Shown piece after piece: positions 22,438-32,278 of a stretch of 64,000 nucleotides of DNA. Source of the DNA: Chondrus crispus (Eukaryota > Rhodophyta > Florideophyceae > Gigartinales > Gigartinaceae); contig NW_005179087.1 in NCBI RefSeq assembly GCF_000350225.1, positions 62,001-126,000 on the forward strand, read 5' to 3'. The notes under the pieces are model-generated. The model made no database searches. It had not been told where the DNA came from and saw only the letters and a list, made by a program, of their open reading frames with translations. Both the position numbers and the translations under genes were made by a program. How positions within the stretch are numbered: the stretch's first letter is position 1; every line of letters begins with the position of its first letter.

Positions 22438-23049
22438 TGTAGCATATCCCCCTCCCTAAATTATATTTAGATTAGATTTATAACAGTAGAGCCCGAGCTC
22501 TACAGTACCTCAGTGCGCGCGCACACGTGTACCCCACGTGTACGGGGGCGCGCGCGCACACACGTGTACAACACGTGCGCTGCCAGCCCCGACGGCTGAC
22601 AGCACTGCAGTGCAGGCCGACCTGCACTACTGTAATGTTATGATAGGTGACCCTGTACATTAAATATGAGCGGACCGCCGGCGGTGGAGGACGACAAGCA
22701 CGGACTTGTCAAGGATCCTCCACCTTGGTCCGCCCGCTTACTTTTAGGTACTTCCGTCCGTTTTACCTAGAAGCAGCACCGCGCGCGGGTTGAGGACGCG
22801 CGTAGCACGCCCACGAGCCGGCTCCGCCTCCGCCCGTCGGTACTGGAACGTCACCCAGTACCGCTCCGGGGCGTCGAGGCGTAGAACCGCTCGCGCGTGC
22901 GCGCGTCCTCCCCGATCCCGCTCTACCACCGCTACCTCGAGCCCGTGCTCGGTACCGTGGGTGGGCCGTGCTTCTGTCTTCCCGCCGATCGGGGTCTTTC
23001 CGAACTGTCAGTACTCACCCCCCTCGTCGTTGGGGGTGATTATACTACA
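22438..23049 (+). repeat. Gypsy LTR A (612 bp)
   Basis: Begins TGTAGCATATCCCCC and ends GATTATACTACA, so the ends form a short TGTAG/CTACA inverted repeat. It contains a series of perfect hairpins, including GTAGAGC-CCGA-GCTCTAC and AGTGCAGG-CCGA-CCTGCACT. A TATA-like TACATTAAATATGAG lies about 400 bp before the 3' end. By eye it is about 98% identical to LTR C and more distant from LTR B. Confidence 0.92.
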
Positions 23050-23050
23050 G

Positions 23051-23063
23051 TGGTCTCCCGACC
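23051..23063 (+). other. Primer-binding-site candidate of gypsy element
   Basis: TGGTCTCCCGACC begins one base after LTR A. The opening TGG pairs with the CCA end of a tRNA, so a tRNA 3' end is the expected primer; I could not name the tRNA from the sequence. No equivalent follows LTR B or LTR C. Confidence 0.6.
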
Positions 23064-23126
23064 TAGAAGACTCTCACGATCGAACCGAGAAGACTATCGT
23101 TTACCTCCGCGTCCGTACGCGTCGAG

Positions 23127-25688
23127 ATGAGTGGCGAATATCCCACCTCGATTCGCTCGGAGCCCGCCGATGTGCGAGAGGCCGCGCTCCGCGTCCGAGT
23201 CGGCGACGGCGACGCTGGTCCCCGAGACCGCGAACCGTCGCCCGACTTCTCCGAAGGACGCGCTCGCGCGATGTACGATCGCATCGCGGAGTATATCGAA
23301 GATGTCCGAACATCCCTCCGTATCGACGTCTCCGACAGCGTCTACGCCCGCTGTATGGATGAGTTGCGCTCCCTCCGCGAAGGAAGGTTTGAGCGCGTAA
23401 CTCAGTCCTTGGAGAACCTGCGCGCCCTCGTCGACCAGCTACAGTCCCGTTTGGTACTGGTCGAAGAGGCGCGCATCGATTCCCCCGCCATGGACGTTGC
23501 GGGTCAACCCGCGAGTGCGAACTCCGGGGTCCGACGCGACCCGCAACCCTTCCCATCAGCCGAACAGATGGGAGCGTTCGCGCACATGGCGGCGGAGCTC
23601 AACTCAACGCGCCGCCGTGCCCGTGAGATGGAACAGACCTCGGCCGAGAGGCCGCCCGGAGCCCCCTCGAGTGGGCCCGGTGCCACTGTTCCTCCGGGCG
23701 CATCCGGAGCGCAGGAGTGGCCCCCGACTGGAGCCGTCACCAGTCGGAGGGCGGAGGACATCAAGCCGACGGCGGACGCGAACTTCGCGTCCGAGACTCA
23801 GGCCCGGCCGTATGCATCCGGAAGCATGCGGCAGTCCCGACGGGTACCGGACGAACCCGACCGTGGCCGTGGAGGAGTCGCCCGCGGATCAGGGGAACCG
23901 ATTCTCCCCTTCGATCCTCGCTGGGGCGGCTACCAGCCAGCGGATCTTACCGCGCATCCCGGCCCCGTCGACGTCCGAACGTTGCCCGTCACGCCGTTCG
24001 GAACGTTGGGCCCCGCCGAACCCGGGCTCGAGCCCGTCCACACCATGATACAGGAGTTCAGCGCCGTCGCGAACTACCGCATGTATCGGTTGGACAACAC
24101 CTCGAGGCTCGTTACCTCGGGTGACGCGGGACGGATCGCGAAGTACGTCCAACGCTGCCGTGGGCTCCGTCCCACGATGAAGAGCTTCGACGGTACTGAC
24201 GCGATTCAGTTGCTCCCGTTCCTGAAGGATATCCGGATAACCTTCAATGCCCAGCACCTGACCGAAGGTGTGGCAATCCGTGTCTTTGCTCACTTCCTCG
24301 AGCGCGACGCGGAGCGGTTGTATACGAGTTACACCATGCGCGGCCTCCGCGCCGGCCAGCTCCACGACGACACGAGCTGGCCTGGTCTCGTCAACCAATT
24401 TATCAAACGCTACCTAACCGACGACGTGTTGGGGGAAGCGTTTGACGCTGTCGCGTCGGCGCGACAGCTTCCTCACGAAACCGAGAACACGTTCGCAGAC
24501 CGGCTGGAATCCGCCGCGTTCCGATGCACAGCCGTGTTCTCAGAACAAGCTCTCGCGCACTACTTCGTGCGCGGGCTGTCCACTGCGACCCGGGCCGCAG
24601 TGGCAGAGACGATGCAAAGGTTGCCCGGACAACAGAAGACCGAACTCTCAACGATTCGCCGTATCGCAACGGCCGAGGGTACAACCTACCGCGCCCGTCG
24701 CGGGTTGCCGCTGCCGGACCCGAAGCCGGCAGCGAAGGGAGTCCGAACTCCAAGGTCGCACGGAACGAGTTCGCCGGCGACCGCCCTCCACATTGGAGAA
24801 GATGAGTGGCAGGCCGACCCTGTCCTCATGACGCAAGGCTTCGAACGGGCAGGGGGCCGACCCCCTACGCCAGCTTCCACCGGTTCGACTGGAAGCTTCG
24901 CAACGGCGTTCGCACACACGCCGAGGGCCATGGGTGGTCCGAACCACAACATGGCCGAGCTGGATATCTCCCGTCGAGAAGGAGACCGCGGGCTGCCTAA
25001 CGTGCCTCGACTCACCGATGAGGAGGCACGCCACGCGGCGACTTTCGCGTCGACCGATGGCAGCGCGTACATTTGTTGGCTGTGCCGGACGTACGGCCAC
25101 GCCATGTACGCGTGCCCGTTCCTGTCGCCTGAACAACGTCAGTTCACGGCGTACAGGAACTACCGCTATCAGATGGAGACGCGCCCCGGAATGCGCAATC
25201 TCATCCAGCAGTCTACGCGGGCAGACCGAGGCCCGCGTCGAGGTGACCCGAGCCGATCGGGTGGGGGCGTCCGTTTTGCCCCTCGTGAAGGCGGGTACCG
25301 ATACCCGGGGACCGATCAAAGGGATCGACGTGACCCTCGTCGGATGGATACGCGATATCCCCGTCGAGATGGGCGAGGCGACCGGGACCGACCCCCGTTG
25401 CCCCAAGGGGTACAGAACGCCATCATGTACCTCCAAGACTGGGCTGGTGAGACGCACCCCCAGCTTACGGAAGGAGGCGGAGGGGAGCCCGTTCTCTCCG
25501 CCCCTCGAATATTGCAACGGCCGGACGTTGCAATCCAAGGCCACGAAGTATCCGATTACTTCGTAGAAGATGGCCAGTCGGGGTGGGGAAACCGTCCCCA
25601 TCCGCGCGGCCAGGGGCCCGTCGACGCGCTAGCTAACGATAGCCAAGCGAATAGCACTGACAGCTCGGGTAGTTCGAAAAACCCGTAA
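23127..25688 (+). CDS. gag: Gypsy Gag polyprotein
   Basis: Structural protein of the retrotransposon particle, 853 residues, starting 77 nt after the LTR. A predicted helical N-terminal part includes a likely coiled coil around residues 90-115 (ENLRALVDQLQSRLVLVEE). Residues about 350-500 fit the retrotransposon Gag capsid fold (MKSFDGTDAIQLLPFLKDI, then RVFAHFLERDAERLY and GLVNQFIKRYL). A single zinc knuckle CWLCRTYGHAMYAC (C-x2-C-x4-H-x4-C) starts at C650, followed by an Arg/Gly-rich nucleic-acid-binding tail. The frame is fully open. Its TAA is followed at once by a 9-bp stem-loop, and pol lies in the +1 frame 316 nt downstream, so Pol is not made by simple readthrough. Confidence 0.92.
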   Translation: MSGEYPTSIRSEPADVREAALRVRVGDGDAGPRDREPSPDFSEGRARAMYDRIAEYIEDVRTSLRIDVSDSVYARCMDELRSLREGRFERVTQSLENLRALVDQLQSRLVLVEEARIDSPAMDVAGQPASANSGVRRDPQPFPSAEQMGAFAHMAAELNSTRRRAREMEQTSAERPPGAPSSGPGATVPPGASGAQEWPPTGAVTSRRAEDIKPTADANFASETQARPYASGSMRQSRRVPDEPDRGRGGVARGSGEPILPFDPRWGGYQPADLTAHPGPVDVRTLPVTPFGTLGPAEPGLEPVHTMIQEFSAVANYRMYRLDNTSRLVTSGDAGRIAKYVQRCRGLRPTMKSFDGTDAIQLLPFLKDIRITFNAQHLTEGVAIRVFAHFLERDAERLYTSYTMRGLRAGQLHDDTSWPGLVNQFIKRYLTDDVLGEAFDAVASARQLPHETENTFADRLESAAFRCTAVFSEQALAHYFVRGLSTATRAAVAETMQRLPGQQKTELSTIRRIATAEGTTYRARRGLPLPDPKPAAKGVRTPRSHGTSSPATALHIGEDEWQADPVLMTQGFERAGGRPPTPASTGSTGSFATAFAHTPRAMGGPNHNMAELDISRREGDRGLPNVPRLTDEEARHAATFASTDGSAYICWLCRTYGHAMYACPFLSPEQRQFTAYRNYRYQMETRPGMRNLIQQSTRADRGPRRGDPSRSGGGVRFAPREGGYRYPGTDQRDRRDPRRMDTRYPRRDGRGDRDRPPLPQGVQNAIMYLQDWAGETHPQLTEGGGGEPVLSAPRILQRPDVAIQGHEVSDYFVEDGQSGWGNRPHPRGQGPVDALANDSQANSTDSSGSSKNP

Positions 25689-25724
25689 AGACGGTTACGT
25701 TCGCGCGGTCGCGTGAACCGTCTT
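25688..25724 (+). promoter_or_regulatory. Stem-loop at the gag stop codon
   Basis: AAGACGGTT (25688-25696) and AACCGTCTT (25716-25724) form a perfect 9-bp stem with a 19-nt GC-rich loop. The stem begins at the last base of the gag TAA. In many retroelements structures at this spot help decide how pol is expressed; that role is inferred here. Confidence 0.5.
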
Positions 25725-26004
25725 GTCAAACCAACCTTGACCCGCCCCTATTTGTCCCCGGCAGGGGAGGGGAATGTTTACCGATATTATTCCCCTCAGC
25801 CCCGCACAAGCGCACCGAGACACCCGTAAGCTCGGTGCGAAAGGACGAAGACGCTGAGGCAACCGTGAGCCCGGCGCACATGAAGGAAGGCACTGTGGCA
25901 ACCGTGAGCCAAGTGCCTAACAAGAAGCGCATCGAACGCGCCAGCGGCCCGACCCAGGGGGACCCGGGGCCGCCAGAAGAATTCAAGCCGCGTACGAACG
26001 CGAC

Positions 26005-29000
26005 TTGTCGCCGGGACGCGGCCGACCGAAGGGCGCCCCGCGACCAAGGCCGAAGGACGCGGAAGAGAAGTCGGAATCGGCGCCGGCGGCCCAGGCGGAA
26101 CGATCTCGCCGAGCCGGGCACGCCGAAGGTGGTCGACGGCGTCATTTGCCTTATGACGTCGAAGATTTACAACGTCCTCGGCTCGATAGCTACGGAGGGA
26201 ATGCCTTCAAGCCCCGCACGATCGCCGTTGATACGTGCTCAGGGTACAATCTGGTGAGGAAGGCGGACCTTCCTCCCGATTGGTCGCGGTACGTTATCCG
26301 CGACGCGCCACTGCCCCGATTGGCAGGCGCGAATAGCAACCCGCTTAAGCTCTCGGCCGTCGTACGCCTGGCCGTGCGGTTGAGGAACACGACGTTCCGA
26401 ATTCCGTTCGTCGTGGCGGACCAGCTCGCCGTGCCGGTCCTCCTTGGTACGGCCTTCATCGATACACACGTACGAAGTATCGACATCGAAGCTCAACGGT
26501 TGGAGCTCCGCCAAGGTGGCTCCGTTGCCATCGTCGACGGGAAGGGCGGGCCGACTCCCCCAACCAGGCGGCACGGACGTCAGACAAGCCGGGCTGACGC
26601 ACGCGACGAAGCCCCGCAGGCGATCCGAATCGCCCGCTGGGTTACCATTCCCGCGAGGTCGCAGGCCCGTGTGCGCGTCACCACGGCGGGGAGGGGCCTC
26701 GTGTTTATGGAGCCGAAGCCATCACTTCAACACCGACATGGAGTGAGGCTGACGAACGGCGTCGCCGAGGTCCTGCCGAACCAGACCTTCGACGTCATCG
26801 TCGCGAACTTTTCGCGACGGGAAAGGCGGCTTCCGAAACACACCGTTGTGGGATACGCTAAACGCAACCCCCTCGCAATCCTGACGCCTGAACGCCGCGT
26901 CGCCGAGGGGATCGCGCACGCGCTACACCTCACCGACTTGACCGATCAAGTCGGAACGGCAGGAGCTGGTCGACCAGGCTCCGCCCAGGGGGCAACCGTT
27001 GAGGAGAGAGGAGCCAGTACGGACGGCCGACTGGTGAAGTGCCCGCCGCCGGAAGGGGGCACTGCGCCCGCCTCTAAAAAGGATCCCGAAAATCCGCCCG
27101 AGGATTGGGAAAGAGAAATCGACTTGTCATACGTCGATAGTGACAAGTTCCGGGGCCACGTGCTCGAGATGCTCCGTAAGCACTCGAGTCTGTGGAGCGG
27201 GGCGCTCGGAACGATCCGAGCGACCGAACACCGCATTCCCCTCGAACCAGGTACGAAGCCGATACGTTCAATGCCCTACCGAAAGGGGCCGGCTATGCGT
27301 GAGATGGTCGCCAAGGAAGTCGACAAAATGTTGAACGCAGGGGTAATCGAACCCGCGAGCACCGAGTGGGCGTCTCCCGTGGTGCTCGTACCGAAGAAAG
27401 ACGGCTCTCTTCGGTTCTGCGTGGACTACCGGCGTCTCAACGCGAAGACTGCAGCGGATTCGTATCCGCTGCCACGGATGGACGACTGCATCGATTCGCT
27501 CGGAGATGCAGCCGTCTTCACGACGTTGGACTGCAATTCCGGTTATTGGCAGATCCCCGTCGCTCCGGAAGACCGGGACAAGACCACGTTCACTACGCAT
27601 ATGGGAACGTTTCGCCATTTGCGTATGCCGTTCGGGCTAAAAGGGGCACCGGCCACCTTCCAACGTGCCCTCGACATCATCCTATCTGGCGTCCGATGGC
27701 AGATATGCCTCGTCTACCTGGATGATGTCATCGTGTTCTCCCGTACGCACGGAGAACACGCGAAGCATCTCGACACTGTCTTGAGCTTGTTGAGGAGCGC
27801 CGGAATCTCCCTCAAGCTCAAGAAGTGTAGCTTCTTCCAACCGAAGGTGCATTACTTGGGGCACGTCATTTCCCCAGGTAAGCTGAGCGTCGCCGAAGCG
27901 GCGGCGGACGCCTTCAAGACGTTCACGTTTCCGAGGACGTTGACGCAGGTGCGCTCGTACCTCGGAGCGTGCAACGTCTACCGCCGCTTCGTGAAGGGGT
28001 TCGCAAAGATTGCGCGCCCATTAACGGACATGACGCGCAAGGACGCGGACCCCAACTTCGACGACCCGACCGAGCTGCAACTTCAAGCGTTCGAAGCGTT
28101 GAAGGAGCGGATGATTTCCCCGCCGATCCTAGCATTGCCGCGGTACGGTCGGCCGTACATGATCGACACTGATGCTAGTGCCTATCAACTGGGCTGTACG
28201 TTGCTCCAGGAACACGAAGGCGCCAACGACTGGCGCCCCGTGGGGTATTGGTCGTACTCACTGTCCGATAGTGAGCGCAACTACAGCGCTACGGAACGCG
28301 AGTGCTTTGCCGTAGTGTGGGCCGTACGCACACTACGGCCGTACATCGAAGGTACCAAGTTCACCGTCCGGACGGACCATGATGCCCTCCGATGGCTTAT
28401 GTCCCTCACGGAGAGCTCCGGAAGGCTTACCCGGTGGCGACTGCGGTTGGCGGAATACGACTTCACCATCCAGTACTGCCCCGGGCGCGTGCACCAGGTG
28501 CCCGATGCCCTGTCACGCCTCGTGTCGCCAAGAGTCACCGACGACCCTCGCCCAGTCGTCGAGGTGGATGACGACATTTCCACCTTCGATGCCGGTACGA
28601 CCGTCCGTGCCATGTCGGACGAGCTAGCGGACCACGTCTGTACCGCGAGCTGCGATCACAAGGCCGTCCATGTCTTCGTGACAACAAGGAACCAAGCCGG
28701 ATCGCGAAGAGGGTCGCGCGTCCGTACGCGCGACGAGCCGAGGGGCGACGACGAGGCCCCCGCTCTTGAAGGACCCACCTCGTTCTGGGAGGAGAACGAC
28801 GAATTCGACGCTGTCGACATCGAGCGCGCCGAACAACCCGAAGTTGGCGCGCCCGCCTCCACGGTCGCCCCTCCGCAGGACGACCTTCCGGCCCCTCTTA
28901 CGTTAGAGGAGATAGCCGAAGAGCAACGCGTGGATGACTTCTGCCAGACCGTACTGGCACGACAGTCAGAGTCCCGGGACTCCGCGTTCTTCGAGGACCA

Positions 29001-30387
29001 CCACGGGGTGCTCAAACGGAGACACCCCTTTGACCCTGACATCGTGCAGGTCGTGGTGCCACGGACGCTACGGGCTCGGCTTCTCCAGCTCTGCCACACA
29101 CCAACCATCGCGGGGCACCCGGGCCAGAACCGTATGTACTTCGCGCTCCGTCGCGAGTACTACTGGCCCCATCTCGCTGCAGATGTCGCAGCTACGGTGC
29201 GAGGGTGCCGAACATGCGCGATGAACCGTGTTAAGTTGCGGAAACACCTCAACCGTTTGAAGTTGTTTCCGGCAACACGGCCGCTTAAGAGCCTCGCCAT
29301 CGACATCTTGGGACCGCTACCCAAGACGAAGGCCGGGAAACGGTTCCTTCTCGTAATTACGGATCGTTTCACCAAGCTGACTCAAGTTGTGGCACTGCGG
29401 ACCGTAACCGCGTACACGGTAGCCGTCGCGTTCTGCGACGCGTGGGTATTTAAATACGGCGTCCCACGCTCGCTACTGTCGGATAACGGACCGCAGTTTA
29501 ACGCGAAGTTCTTCCACAGCACGTGCCGTGTCCTGGGGGTGACGAACTTGTACACTTCGGCGTACCACCCCCAGACGAACGGGCAGGTCGAGCGATACAA
29601 CCGGACCATCGCTTCGATGTTACGCAGTTACGTCGGCGAACATCAGGACGACTGGGACGTGTACGTGGGGCCGCTCACGTACGCGTACAACTCCCACGTA
29701 CATCGTACGACGAGTACCACGCCCTTCGAGCTCGTCCTCAGCCGACCCCCGCCGGAGTTCTCTCTACGTAGAGCCGACGGTGACGCGCCCCCGTCCGACA
29801 GGGGCAGCGCGCGCGCTGAGTTCCTCAAGACGTTGGACGACACGATCCAGAAGGCGTACGGGAGCCTGCGCCGGACGCAGGCTCGGTACAAGCGCGACTT
29901 CGATAAGCGCGTCAGACGGTTCAACGCACGTATCAAGCCAGGTAATTACGTCTACCTGAACCCCACCGATGGGGCAAAGACGTCTAACAAGCTCGCGTCG
30001 CGCGCCGTTGGGCCATACCGCGTACTCGCCAACGACCGGCGAACCATCACGATCGATCGTGATGGTGTCACCGAGCGCGTCTCCGCAGACCGCTGCGTGT
30101 ACGCGCCACCACCGACGGGCGCGCCACGGGCGAGTACGACAGCCCCAAGCGACCTTGCCGACAAGGTCACCGAGGGCACGCAGTATGCCGTGGAACGATT
30201 ACTCCGGCATCGAGCCATGGAGGACGGAACAATCGAGTTCCTCATCAAGTGGGCGGATTACGACACGCCCACATGGACCGCCCGGACTCACGTTCCGGAG
30301 GAGTTGGTGTCTCGTTACGCCCAACGCCTCCGGAGACGCACCGGCAGGAACCTCATGTCTGACGTGAACGCGGACGTTCACGCTTGA
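26005..30387 (+). CDS. pol: Gypsy Pol polyprotein with chromodomain
   Basis: 1460 intact residues. Aspartic protease active site AVDTCSGYNL with D76 and a later VPVLLGTAFID. Reverse transcriptase with FCVDYRRLNAK (about 471), MPFGLKGAPATFQ and the catalytic YLDD at 571-574. RNase H with YMIDTDASAYQLG (D721) and TDHDALRWL. Integrase with an HHCC zinc finger (HTPTIAGHP ... CRTCAMNR) and catalytic D1100 (AIDILGPLP), D1160 (LLSDNGPQF) and E1196 (GQVERYNRT), a DD35E spacing. A chromodomain occupies about 1392-1442 (YAVERLLRHR ... IEFLIKWADYDTPTW), placing it with chromovirus-type elements. The order PR-RT-RH-IN defines Ty3/gypsy. The true N-terminus is uncertain because the frame is +1 to gag and the start shown is simply the first ATG. 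No inactivating change was seen. Confidence 0.97.
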   Translation: MSPGRGRPKGAPRPRPKDAEEKSESAPAAQAERSRRAGHAEGGRRRHLPYDVEDLQRPRLDSYGGNAFKPRTIAVDTCSGYNLVRKADLPPDWSRYVIRDAPLPRLAGANSNPLKLSAVVRLAVRLRNTTFRIPFVVADQLAVPVLLGTAFIDTHVRSIDIEAQRLELRQGGSVAIVDGKGGPTPPTRRHGRQTSRADARDEAPQAIRIARWVTIPARSQARVRVTTAGRGLVFMEPKPSLQHRHGVRLTNGVAEVLPNQTFDVIVANFSRRERRLPKHTVVGYAKRNPLAILTPERRVAEGIAHALHLTDLTDQVGTAGAGRPGSAQGATVEERGASTDGRLVKCPPPEGGTAPASKKDPENPPEDWEREIDLSYVDSDKFRGHVLEMLRKHSSLWSGALGTIRATEHRIPLEPGTKPIRSMPYRKGPAMREMVAKEVDKMLNAGVIEPASTEWASPVVLVPKKDGSLRFCVDYRRLNAKTAADSYPLPRMDDCIDSLGDAAVFTTLDCNSGYWQIPVAPEDRDKTTFTTHMGTFRHLRMPFGLKGAPATFQRALDIILSGVRWQICLVYLDDVIVFSRTHGEHAKHLDTVLSLLRSAGISLKLKKCSFFQPKVHYLGHVISPGKLSVAEAAADAFKTFTFPRTLTQVRSYLGACNVYRRFVKGFAKIARPLTDMTRKDADPNFDDPTELQLQAFEALKERMISPPILALPRYGRPYMIDTDASAYQLGCTLLQEHEGANDWRPVGYWSYSLSDSERNYSATERECFAVVWAVRTLRPYIEGTKFTVRTDHDALRWLMSLTESSGRLTRWRLRLAEYDFTIQYCPGRVHQVPDALSRLVSPRVTDDPRPVVEVDDDISTFDAGTTVRAMSDELADHVCTASCDHKAVHVFVTTRNQAGSRRGSRVRTRDEPRGDDEAPALEGPTSFWEENDEFDAVDIERAEQPEVGAPASTVAPPQDDLPAPLTLEEIAEEQRVDDFCQTVLARQSESRDSAFFEDHHGVLKRRHPFDPDIVQVVVPRTLRARLLQLCHTPTIAGHPGQNRMYFALRREYYWPHLAADVAATVRGCRTCAMNRVKLRKHLNRLKLFPATRPLKSLAIDILGPLPKTKAGKRFLLVITDRFTKLTQVVALRTVTAYTVAVAFCDAWVFKYGVPRSLLSDNGPQFNAKFFHSTCRVLGVTNLYTSAYHPQTNGQVERYNRTIASMLRSYVGEHQDDWDVYVGPLTYAYNSHVHRTTSTTPFELVLSRPPPEFSLRRADGDAPPSDRGSARAEFLKTLDDTIQKAYGSLRRTQARYKRDFDKRVRRFNARIKPGNYVYLNPTDGAKTSNKLASRAVGPYRVLANDRRTITIDRDGVTERVSADRCVYAPPPTGAPRASTTAPSDLADKVTEGTQYAVERLLRHRAMEDGTIEFLIKWADYDTPTWTARTHVPEELVSRYAQRLRRRTGRNLMSDVNADVHA

Positions 30388-30395
30388 GAGGGGGG
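30386..30395 (+). other. Second polypurine-tract-like sequence just after pol
   Basis: GAGAGGGGGG follows the pol stop inside a context (GCGGACGTTCACGCTTGAG) that is nearly the same as the one directly before LTR B (36609-36636) and LTR C (48299-48326). Here no LTR follows. It is either a duplicated PPT or the scar of an insertion/recombination that displaced the 3' LTR. Confidence 0.55.
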
Positions 30396-30399
30396 CCCT

Positions 30400-32278
30400 C
30401 AACCGCTTCGTTACGGTTGACGTGAGAACCGCACAGAAGTCAAGCCGTATTTGACTCCCAAAACCCAAGAACGCACGACGTAAAGGCGAGGCAGTACGGA
30501 CTGCTAGCAAGGATCTCGACCCCGCAGTGACCGACGATACGAGGACGCAGAGCTCGAAGGGGAGTCGAATACCCCTTCCGGAGCTGAAAGGTCGGACACC
30601 CCCCCCCGAACAGGGTCACCGGACGTTCCGTTAAGTCCGATCATCGCGGCGAGGGGAGGTCCAACGACTGAGGCAACCCCAACGGAATCACGGGACCCCT
30701 TGGAATAATAGTGGAGAGGAGCTGAAACGCGGGGCGTAGAGACCGAGAGTCACTGTGGCTCGTGAGGATGGGGGTCCCAGATGAGACAACGAGCAGCTCC
30801 GCCAACGGCTAATACGCGAAAATTGGGGCAAGGAGAAAACTACACTGTCATACCCCCGACCCGGTCTCGACAGCACTACCGGCGGATGAGGTGTGAAAAA
30901 ATGAGAAGAAATGGGGACACTTGTCGTACAGTGCCGCAACCCCGCGCAGCGCCCCGCTCGCTCGGTGTTAATCCGCCACCCCGGGAATGGAAAAATTAAC
31001 GGAAAATTAATCGAAAAAAGGGCAACTCACGTGAGCGAACGTACGCACGTCGGCATACGAGACACGCAATGCCCCGCGGGATACTGTACGAATCACCACC
31101 GCCGCCTGTTGCGCCTAATGAAGTGACGACTTCATAGTGGTAGAACGCTGTGCCACACCTCGACTCGGCTCGTTGCGCACCGACACCGCGCACAACCCCT
31201 GGGCCGACCGCAATACCGCTCAGGAAGCCTGTTGGACACCGGCCTTCTTTCCCCGCTCCGCGCGTGTTGCGCGTCCGCGCCCTCGCCCTCGAAGGGCGAG
31301 GGGCGCCAAGAAGGAGACGCGTGTTGCGCGTCCGCGCCCTCGCCCTCGAAGGGCGAGGGGCGCCAAGAAGGAGACGCGTGTTGCGCGTCCGCGCCCTCGC
31401 CCCCGAAGGGCGAGGGGCGCGAGGCATAAGACGGAAACCCCAACGCTGCGCCCTCGCCACCAAATGGCAAGGGGCTCCCGATCGTTCTTCGCCCCTTTCT
31501 CCTCCGCGTCTGGGAGAGAAAGAGCGGGGCACCAAGGAACAAGGAAGACGAGGAGCCAAATGCGTTGAGCACTGTTTCGAAAAACGAGCCGCGGTGAGCC
31601 CGCTGCGCGGGCGGAAAAGAAATGGCTCGCCGGAAGCTATACGCGGGCAGAAGAAAAGGAGGGCAACAGGCCTCTGGAGTCCCGAGACAGGGAGGGGGAT
31701 GAGCGAGTCCGTCCCTCGCCAGGGCAAGTCAGGTAGGAACCCCTGAGGAACAGCACCGTGCGCATACCGCTGTCGTACAGGGCGCTTGCACGCCGTGTGC
31801 AAGAGGAGGAGTCCAGCTCGCCAGTCTACGACCACAGACACGCACCGCGCTCCCCAACCCCGCGCCGCCTCGCGCTCTACGTCTCCATGCCCCTGTCGGC
31901 CGGCCCCGACGACCACGGTGAGCAACCAGTATAACGCTTCGCGGCCCGCGCAGTGCTGTCAGGGCGCGCGCGACGAGACGGCCAAGTAGGCCGTGCGCCG
32001 TGACGGCGGCCTCGGCTTCACGACCCACCTCCCCGTCATGCCCATCACGGGCAGGACCTGGAGAGCCCTCAAACAACCTGTCGACCCCAGCTTGGCCACG
32101 GAGGATACCAACGCGCGAAGGGTAATGGGAAGAAGAGGACCGACGCAAAGAACACGTAACCAGGAAAGCAATTTTACTGTGACCCGGCGACGAGTCATCC
32201 CCCTTCCCCCTTTTTTTTTTATTGTCTGGTTGACGGAGGGGTGAAGGGTCCCGCGCGGTCAGCGACCAGACCGCGCGG
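30400..32278. other. Gypsy 3' internal region, pol end to antisense ORF end
   Basis: No sense-strand gene is supported. A hairpin TCAACCG/CGGTTGA lies at about 30399-30420. The part 31260-31480 holds the tandem hairpin repeats listed separately, and 32240-32290 repeats CGCGCGGTCAGC. The overlapping 309-codon minus frame at 30996-31925 is a by-product of 57-bp (in-frame) repeats. Confidence 0.5.
31261..31431. repeat. Tandem 57-bp hairpin repeat, 3 copies
   Basis: Units start at 31261, 31318 and 31375; the first two are identical and the third diverges near its end. Each unit contains the stem GCCCTCGCCC/GGGCGAGGGGC with a short loop. Related CCCTCGCC...GGCGAGGG hairpins recur in the second gypsy copy at 37335-37850, at the same place relative to the antisense ORF. 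Confidence 0.85.

Noticed and set aside
31261-31431. CRISPR-like regular repeats
   Set aside because: Direct tandem copies with no unique spacers, in a eukaryotic retrotransposon.
30996-31925. 309-codon minus-strand ORF after gypsy pol, and plus-strand frames over the same part
   Set aside because: Kept open by 57-bp repeats (a multiple of three) and GC bias; not kept as one frame in the second gypsy copy.
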